From Solenopsis invicta (taxonomy: Eukaryota > Arthropoda > Insecta > Hymenoptera > Formicidae), in assembly GCF_016802725.1 (NCBI RefSeq), contig NC_052665.1, positions 21,952,501-22,016,500 of the forward strand: DNA of 64,000 nucleotides. The letters run 5' to 3'. Of the stretch, positions 56,470 to 64,000 are shown one piece after another. A model generated the notes under the pieces. That model saw only the letters and a list, made by a program, of their open reading frames with translations. It was not told where the DNA came from and ran no database searches. Position 1 is the stretch's first letter. Each line of letters starts with the position of its first letter. Made by a program: the position numbers and the translations under genes.

Positions 56470-56774
56470 TCATTTTAATCTGACGTCGTGGATTAAAATG
56501 AATTGCGTGAGTCGTGTAACTTTTTTTTAATTGAAAGAATAAGAATCACTCCGTTTTAATGTTGTTTTATGTATTAAAATTGATTGATGGGGACCGCGTA
56601 ATTTTTTTAATGATATTATAGGTAGGAATCTTTTAATTCCCCTTCACGAATTAAAGTAGATTCTTAAAATTTAATTAGATTAAAATAAATTTTTAAAAAA
56701 TCAAGAATTTGGATTTGGCAGTAACCACACTATTTCATTTTAACCTATTTTTGTTTGCTGGATAGCACAACTAA
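56470..56774. other. no gene seen
   Basis: AT-rich DNA between E3 and the Harbinger-type MITE, with a loose repeat of TTTAAT and ATTAAA words. Confidence 0.4.
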
Positions 56775-56901
56775 GGCTACGGTCCACTTGACGCTACAAA
56801 TACTTCTAAGTATTTTTTGATTTGTCAATTTGTAAAATTCATTGTTCCGATTGGTTAATCAAACGCTTCGAAGCATTTGTAGCGTCAAGTGGACCGCAGC
56901 C
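56775..56901. mobile_element. 127-bp PIF/Harbinger-type MITE
   Basis: GGCTACGGTCCACTTGACGC and the inverted GGCTGCGGTCCACTTGACGC continue through TACAAAT(A/G)CTTC. The flanking 3-bp repeat is TAA (56772-56774, 56902-56904), the duplication typical of PIF/Harbinger. Confidence 0.75.
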
Positions 56902-57009
56902 TAAATATGTCTAACATAATTAAGTGTATTAAACGACATAATTAATCAAACCGCGTAGTAAAGCTTATACTAATTATAAACGTTATGATACGTTTCCTTA
57001 CCTTTCCGC

Positions 57010-57530
57010 TTGCTTATTAAGAATTGTAAATTAAAATGCATTAGAAATTGTCAATTTATTTTAATTAATTTCCGTTTGCGGGGTAAATAACAACTAGGTA
57101 TAAAAAATGTGTAAGAAAAAAACTTTACAAATTGAACAAGAATGTCTTTTACGGTCGCAGCTAGGTCTTCGTGCTTGTATTGTGTGATTTTATATGTATA
57201 CTTTCCTCAAGTTCAATAAACTGCGCGCCGAATTAATTTTCAGTCATAACACAATTCTAAATTGAACAAGATTAAGTAATATCAGGTATTATTAAATATT
57301 AACCCTTTTCCCCCCTAAAAAAACTGTAAAGAAATTAATTGCAAAAAATATCATCTCAGCCAGGATTTGAACCTTTAAAGTATATAAAATCACACAAACA
57401 CTACAAGCACGAAGACCTAGCTGCGACCGTAAAAGGCATTCTTGTTCAATTTGTATTGATACAGCAACGGTCAAAATATCTCTCTCTAATACATTAAAAA
57501 AACTTTAGCTAAAATAACACATTTGATTTT
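57010..57530. repeat. inverted-repeat element with tRNA-like arms
   Basis: The arms around 57117-57180 and, inverted, 57390-57460 share AATTGAACAAGAATG(T/C)CTTTTACGGTCGCAGCTAGG and CTTCGTGCTTGTA. The right arm, read leftward, continues to GGTTCAAATCCTGG, a canonical B box, so it looks like a tRNA-derived sequence. The outer parts match 48250-48420. Confidence 0.55.
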
Positions 57531-57614
57531 ACAGTGTACGTACATACGCGCGATGCAGCGAACTCAGACCGTTACGTTGTGTCAATTTAAACAGCGACGT
57601 GTCACTTTTCTCTC

Positions 57615-57741
57615 GGGCGGATTCCGATAGCACACCACCACTCACAGAGGCCGAGACCTAGAGTTTTTCCTTTGGTGGGGTTAGATGAGTCAAGATGATT
57701 GGTTGGTGAGCTATCGCACCGTGCGCTATCGGATCCCGTCC
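57615..57741. mobile_element. MITE family A, copy 2 (inverted)
   Basis: GGGCGGATTCCGATAGCACA at the left and ATCGGATCCCGTCC at the right. CAAGATGATTGGTTGGTGAG matches copy 1 (2855-2997) in inverse. No clear duplication remains here. Confidence 0.7.
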
Positions 57742-59141
57742 CATAGCTCATTCGAAAGGGGGGGAACAAGTGTATTAAAAGTGTAAAGGGGTTAGCGTAA
57801 ATGAACCTTACTTTTTAAGAAAATTGCAATTAATGTTTAATATTGGGACTTTTGTACGTTAAGTACTAGAATCTTGAATCACTATCCAAAAGAGCGTTGT
57901 AGCTGAGAAAGCTAAGTGCTAGCGTTACATTTATCTCTCCGCGGCGGACCGAGTTCGAGTCTCCACAGCATCAAATTATTTTTTTAAGTCTTTGCTATTA
58001 TATTTTATAATTGCATTATTTTTATTAGTTTTTTTAAATCAATAATGATGTATTTACATATAATAATAAAATTAAGTAACTTTTTATTAATAAAAAATTA
58101 ATAAAAATATTTAATAAATTATTTATTATAATAAAATTATTTATAAAGGTAAATAATTAGTCCTTAACGAGCAGATTTATTCCAAAAAATAAAACACTTT
58201 AATTAATAACGTCTTATAATTTATAACTTCTTATAATTTATAATGTCTTATAATTTATGATATTGTAAAAACTCTCAAAGTGTATTGTTTATCGCAAATA
58301 TGACACGCAAAATCGTGAAGCGTTTCAACATATAACACATGCGTTCAAAGTACTTCTCGATTTAGTTAAGGGACTGTTAACATCTAGGAAAAAAAGTAAA
58401 CCAAACTAATATAATGTGTAATATTTTAAATCCTGTAACTACCATAATAAAATTGTGACATTAAACCTAAGTATTTGCTCTTCTTTTTAGAGAATTAAAT
58501 TAGAAATTAGAGAATTAAAAATAGCTGAGTTTGGATGCTCTTTCCTAAGAGATCTAACATTAATTGTTTTAACTGTATTTCAGTTGATAATGGTTGACCT
58601 AAAAAAAGATTAAATAGATTAGATATATATTGGATAAAAAAATCACAAAACAGATAAAGAATAATATCTTTAATAAGCACTTTATATTAAAGGCCCAGGT
58701 GTGGTAACAACTTGTAATTTCAAATTCTTGAAAATTACCAAAGAGTCAATAATAAATATTATTTATTTATTAGTTTTTAAAATAATTACAAAATTTAAAT
58801 TATTACACATTATTTATTAATTTATTATTTAAGCTTTAAAATTAAAAGCTCTTGCTTAGCTTTAAATTAAATCATCTTTGCTAATAAAAATTGAATTTTA
58901 TCAATACTTGTCGTGTAAAATATTAATAGAAATTAATTGTAACATAAAATATTTCTATTTGTTGAAATTTGTCTTGATGCCTCTTGGGTATCACGTTGTA
59001 ATGCAATACATAGAGATTGAGATGGTTGTGTGTAATAATTTGTTATATGAATGCTTGCTTGCTAAGAGATATTTAAAAGCGAGTCTTTTAATTCATCGAT
59101 TAATTAATCGCGTCATATGCAAATACTGTTTTTATTAATCT
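57742..59141. other. AT-rich with a tRNA-like segment; no gene
   Basis: Besides the tRNA-like sequence at 57890-57970, only AT-rich DNA is seen. An 86-codon frame at 58878-59138 has no recognisable features. Confidence 0.45.
57890..57970 (+). other. tRNA-like sequence (relic or SINE head)
   Basis: TGTAGCTGAGAAAGCTAAG resembles an A box, and GAGTTCGAGTCTCC a B box. Stems do not pair as in a working tRNA. Confidence 0.4.
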
Positions 59142-59690
59142 ATGTCGTCCAAAAAGTTTGTGCTGTTTTTTCGTAGATGATGCAAATTTGAGAAAGTTAT
59201 TTCAATGCAATGCGTCAGATATGTACATATTTTCAACAACGACAAGTGATATTTAGACGCATATTTAGTGATATTAGTTATCACATTCAAATAAAAACAT
59301 TCCTCTTGGCATCAGTTTGAAGATGGAAAGAAGTAACGTGTTTTTTCGATGCATTATGCTTTTTAATTTTCGTAAAGACAAAATGCGACACAAACTCGAA
59401 AAAAATATCTATCGTTTACGGCAAGGATGCTGTAAGCGAACGCATGTGCCAAAAATGGTTTACTAAATTTCGTTCAGAAGAAATAAATTCAAGATGCTCC
59501 TTGTTCTATTTGGTCAATTACCACGAATGTTGATCAAATAACAGCTATAATCGATTCCGATCGGCAAATCACAGTTCGAAAGATCGCACCAAGATTAAAA
59601 ATTGACAAGTCAACTGTTTTCGAACTGTTTCCAAAATTTTTAATTTGAATTTTGATTGAAAATCGGCACAAACTTTCTGGACAACCCAAT
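59142..59690 (+). pseudogene. mariner deletion copy with N-terminal transposase relic
   Basis: The inverted ends GTCGTCCAAAAAGTTTGTGC and, at the right, GGTTGTCCAGAAAGTTTGTGC are mariner termini. Between them (about 59330-59640) shifted frames give GKDAVSERMCQKWFTKFRS, ITAIIDSDRQITVRKIAPRL and KIDKSTVFELF, the DNA-binding half of a mariner transposase. The catalytic half is deleted. Confidence 0.75.
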
Positions 59691-60869
59691 ACAATAATTG
59701 TGTGAGATTTATCAATAGATAAATTTGAAAAATTTGGATAATAAATAAAAATATTTACGAATAACAAAGTGAAATAAACTAATGTTGTATGATATATCTT
59801 TGTTCATTAAATCGTGTATCTCATTTTACATTTCACTTTCAATAATTTACAGCAAAGCAGAAAACAAATGTCAAATATATTATAATTATAAAAGACATAC
59901 ATTTTTTTACTTCATATGTTGATTTACATAGATAGCATTAATTGTTTAAAGTTACAAATATTGCTTTATTAATTAGTTGAAATTGTGTCTTTTATTACAA
60001 AAATATACACATTACAGAATGCATAATATCAATATAAAATTACTTTCTGAAAAAGAGGTAAAACAAGTTGCCAAGTGTGTGTATGTTCTTCCAAAAAGTC
60101 TTCCTGTACGAACTCAAGTAATCGATTATCTTTAAAACAGTATAATATCACAATGAAATCCAAGTGGTAAGATGCTTTTTTTTACAAAACTCAAGTAGTA
60201 CTATCTCTGTATTTTCATTGAAATCTTCTCATTCCAATTCAAATAATATGTATTTAAATATAAAAAATGTAAATATTATGTACTTTTGTTTTCCTGTTCA
60301 AAGATTTTTCAATTCATATATAATCCTTAAAAAATATTACAAAATTATATTATTAAAATTATATATTTAATTCAATCTATTTTTTCAAAATACAAAATCT
60401 TTATATTGCATCAATTACAAAGAGAATATATTGTTCTTTGAATTATATAACTATTGTACTATCTTTAACAAATAAAATCTAAGTGATAATGTCTTTTATT
60501 TCCATTCACGGGTTTTCCTATTTCAATACAAATAATTGTACCTTTTAATTGATATATACAAAATTAGTTTATTCCACTATTATTTAACATTTGTTTTTTG
60601 CTTCGCTATAAATCACTAAAAGTGAAATGTAAAATGAGATATACGATTTAATAAATATAGATGTAGACAAAATTTTAGTTTATTCTACTATTACTTTACT
60701 ATTAGTGAATATTTGTATTTATTATATAAGCCAATCTTTTTAATTTTAAAAAATTAATCGTATTACTTTCAATAAATAAAACTCAATCAACTCCAAACGA
60801 CTAGGACTACTACCAAAAATTTACGATCGCTCCTGCGACTCTACGACCTCATTGTAGACGCTGCTTGAT
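59691..60869. other. AT-rich, no gene seen
   Basis: Only simple AT-rich DNA with short frames such as 60164-60370, none recognisable. Confidence 0.5.
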
Positions 60870-61260
60870 TAGCTTTCTTCAGGCCGAAGAAAATAATGCG
60901 GATGAAATTCATTGAAAAATGTGTCGTGTGAACGATGGCTTCAGTTGCCACAGATTTTTTTCCTTTGCCGGCCTTGTCGTGAATGTCGGTACGTACTTTT
61001 CAAAAATTGCCTACACCAATCACGCGCCACGCCGTCACTTATGGATTCGTTACTGCACACACGACACATTCTCCAATGAATTTCAGCTGCATTATTCTCT
61101 TCGGCCTGCAGAAAACCAATAACAGAACGCACTTCGCATTTGGCGGGAGAACAGAATGTACGAGTATTTCGCACTTGGCGGGAGACTCGATCATAGTCGA
61201 CATCTTTACACTCTGCTTCATTGTCACTAACAATGAAATTCCGACTAATGGTGGGCAAAC
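60870..61260 (-). pseudogene. mariner N-terminal relic, partly duplicated in inverse
   Basis: Reading leftward, 61140-60950 gives AKCEVRSVIGFLQAEENNAA, EIHWRMCRVC and SDGVARDWCRQF, the N-terminal helix-turn-helix of an irritans-type mariner. On the plus strand 60882-60938 repeats part of it (LQAEENNADEIH, stop, KMCRV), so the two copies face each other. Overlapping open frames on both strands here are by-products. Confidence 0.65.
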
Positions 61261-62171
61261 AGGTAACAGTGCTACTAACTTAATTGTGCAAGAACGGGAT
61301 CTGTATTGCAACGAGGAATTTCGTACAATGTTGTCGGAGGTTAATTAAAAATAGCCCTTGTATAAGTAGTATATACCTTTGTCTTCTCATTCAAAAATTT
61401 TCCAATTCAAGTGATGTGTATACAACAAAATCTAAATGATATTATTTTTGTAATCCCATTTAAAAGTCTTACTATTTTAATGCAATTTGGATGTATTTAA
61501 TTTCAGAAAGTAATTTCAAAGTATATATATATTTCAATAGAATATTCCATGAAAAGAGAAAAGTTAATGAGAAAATTGAAGAAAATTAAATAGACAGTTG
61601 ATTCTATAAATGCAAAAAAAAATTTTGTAAAAAATATGATCCTTTTGTTTTAATAACAATATTAGAGAACATTTTGGTTTAAATTTTTGTCATTACCAAT
61701 ACCCCAATAACTGTATCAAGTTATCTCTTGGATTACGTCATCACGCTTTTCATGGAATTGACTTCAACGCGTGATAAAGTAAAATACAACAAATAAACGT
61801 GACACATTCTCAAGAAATATAATGACATAATCAAAAGAACACATTTTTATGACTACTGACGTCAAGTAATTCGTAATGTATGCTTTTTAATGTTGTTTTC
61901 ATAACTTTGTCTTAATTATGTTCTATTATCACACGATTTCATTGTTCTCAAGACATAAAAAATAAAAAAAAAATTACAATATATTAATTTTTATACTACT
62001 TTATGTTTATACTACCTTATGTTATTATTTTTATACTACAAAATCTTATTTCTCCAGTGTAAAACTATTACATTTAATAATTCTAATAATTAGTAATAAT
62101 TTGTAATAATTTTTTTTTTAATGACAAAAATTTTTTTTTTAATGACAAAAATTACTCATATTATTAATATT
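61261..62171. other. AT-rich; contains a repeat shared with 10458-10610
   Basis: 61790-61950 (ATGACATAATCAAAAG, ACTGACGTCAAGTAATTC, TGTCTTAATTA) matches the element at 10451 in the same orientation. No terminus is visible. The rest shows nothing recognisable. Confidence 0.45.
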
Positions 62172-62518
62172 AGAGTTGCGACGATTATTTGGTAACTATT
62201 CGATATTGTGCTATAACAATAATGTTTAAAAAAAAGCAAAGTAACAATAATAATAATAATTTTAAAAGTAAAAAGGAGGTAGAGAAAAAAAATGCAACAA
62301 ATAGTAACATAACGGCACTTAACGAATATCAAATTTTTGGCAGTCATTAACCAAATACCTAAATATTCAGCAAATATTTGACACGGATAAAAACATGTAA
62401 AAACAAAAAATATCAAGAAAAAAAATATCAAAGAAAAAAAATTATCGGAAAAGAGAAAAAGAATATCGAATAATTGCCAAATATTCGATGCAATTCACCG
62501 AATATTCGTCGCAACTCT
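62172..62518. mobile_element. about 347-bp MITE with AGAGTTGCGACGA ends
   Basis: AGAGTTGCGACGATTATTTGG at the left and the inverted AGAGTTGCGACGAATATTCGG at the right. ATTCGATAT words lie inside both arms. The ends resemble hAT-type MITEs, but no 8-bp duplication is seen. Confidence 0.6.
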
Positions 62519-64000
62519 GATACTATTATACTCTAACTTGCAATCCCTATTCTTAGTTACCTTCCTCCTCACCTATTTATGGAACTCTGTAACTTTGTCA
62601 TGCTATATTTTCAAACAGAAAGCATACTTTTTAGCTTATAATATATGAAATCGATATCTGAGAGTCAAATAAAAACGATAAACAAGATCCAAATCAAAAA
62701 TATGTTATTTTGAAATAATTCTAATTGTTTAAAAGAATTGTATTATAAAAAACGAGTAGAAGAAAAAAAGTTATAGAATACTATTGTTTTTTTTTCTTTT
62801 TTTTTATAACTCAGTAAATATTAACGCGACACAATTCTTAACAGCACTAGTTTATTAATCATAGAATTCTACCAATCATCGTATAAGTAAACATCGAATA
62901 CATATAAAACAAAAGTAATTTACAATTTACTGAAGGGAGGAAAAAGGTTGCATTTGTGAGATAACAGAAGGTCATGGAATACTAATAATAATTATTGTCA
63001 TAAAAAGCAATTTTAATATTTAAAAAATCACAAATTAATGATTCTTCGTAGATCTTACACACTAATAGATAAATGTTATAAAACATTTATAAACATTTTA
63101 TAAAATATATTTTTAGTAACAATTAAATCTAAATCGCGTTATGCGCGTTTTATTATATAATTTTGCAAAAAGGCTGCTACATTTACATAATGCAATTAAA
63201 GACAAGATAGGTCTATATAACAGGATCTTAGCGTTAAAATAATATTCTGTGATTTTACATGCACTGTATGATTCTTTCAAATTGTCTGCCATTACTTTCG
63301 ATGTCAAACACAACTTTTAGATTAAATTAGAATAAATAATATCACATAATTAAATTGATAAGTTAATTTTACTATTTATTGTGTATAGAGCATCATGTTG
63401 TTGCGAAAATTATTACTAAGTGCCTCGGAGAATTAAGACGCGCGCGTGAAATGGAAAGGCTTTTAAGTCACAAAATGTTAGAAAAATAACAAACCCCAGG
63501 ATTCTGATCTTCGTTACACGCACATACACACATACGGGGCGGGGGGGGTGTAATAACCGCTACATCCTGAATAACGTAAAGAACAACGAATGCAAATTTT
63601 TTTTTACATGATCATAACTTTTAAATGGAGGTCGCAATAAACTTTGTCAAAAACTGTTGTTTTTGTTTTAAAAGAAAATTTTTTAAATAAACATCCAGTC
63701 GACCTCTTATGCCATTTAAGACAAATATGACGTTCAGAACTATCAAGTTGTTTTAATTATTGCTTGATATAAAAACTCTACAGTCTGTACTTACTGTAAA
63801 TAACAGCCATAATACCCCCTTCTCCTATAACAATAAAATCTTTTAACCTAAATAATTTAAAATAATACTAAGAGTATAAATTTCTTAATATTACGAAATT
63901 TTACGAAGCATCGTATAAAAACTAATAAATGACTGTGACGTTGATAAAACATCTTACTTCTCATGATTTTTACGATGTTTTTCAGATATCTCATGCATAG
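62519..64000. other. AT-rich, no gene seen
   Basis: It includes the inverted second copy of the repeat near 43570 (62605-62705) and a G run (63536-63550). Short frames only. Confidence 0.5.

Noticed and set aside
60919..61348. Two overlapping genes on opposite strands
   Set aside because: Explained by an inverted duplication of a mariner fragment. No domain on the plus strand except the duplicated scrap.

Overview
This 64 kb window is AT-rich animal DNA, almost certainly insect and most like a hymenopteran (ant-type) genome. The signs are a copia element primed by half-initiator-tRNA, a P element, irritans-type mariners, a Penelope-like element, an RTE-type LINE and very many short inverted-repeat elements. 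There is no operon, no bacterial gene, no rRNA, no convincing functional tRNA and no CRISPR. Nearly everything recognisable is mobile DNA. The only plausible host-gene signal is a GC-richer, promoter-like stretch at about 8.6-9.8 kb, ending in a short coding first exon (9769-9789) with a strong splice donor. If real, the rest of the window would be intron or intergenic DNA filled with transposons.

Layout. 1-1194: 5' end of a pogo/Tigger-type transposon, transcribed leftward off the window, inserted in a dead mariner (1197-2123). 2124-3604: dead Penelope-like element carrying a 143-bp MITE. 3.6-12.5 kb: AT-rich DNA, microsatellites, small inverted-repeat elements and the putative first exon. 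12536-20263: a nest of transposons within transposons, including a nearly full-length RTE-type LINE (16837-20179, minus strand). 22.6-24.6 kb: a composite repeat that recurs at 41.0-43.0 kb. 26678-31204: a complete Ty1/copia element with 245-bp LTRs and an AATTT target duplication, with pol broken by three stops and two frameshifts. 31.7-36.9 kb: MITEs, a 1-kb foldback and a decayed DDE transposase. 37258-39252 and 39523-43308: two CCC...GGG elements side by side. 44066-48009: a complete P element with an apparently intact three-exon transposase. 49588-52640: a 3.05-kb insertion with a minus-strand gene-like unit and a 53-bp minisatellite. 53-64 kb: TTAA-, CCC...GGG-, Harbinger- and mariner-type elements and AT-rich DNA.

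Two points stand out. (1) Five elements (12536-20263, 12636-14514, 37258-39252, 39523-43308, 54927-56467) begin CCC and end GGG. Four of them share a terminal consensus close to CCCANNNAGCACA and are flanked by a perfect but different dinucleotide duplication (TA, CA, AG, TG). Each fills its subterminal arms with its own palindromic word: CATATATG, GGACGTCC, TGATATCA/AATATT, AAACGTTT or CCAATATTGG. Two of them carry the same interior segment. This looks like one clan of DNA transposons whose arm motif has changed repeatedly. (2) The P element has an exact 8-bp duplication, matching termini and an uninterrupted 938-residue spliced reading frame, so it may be recent and autonomous.

Family assignments come from reading translated sequence and termini by eye. 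No database search was possible.
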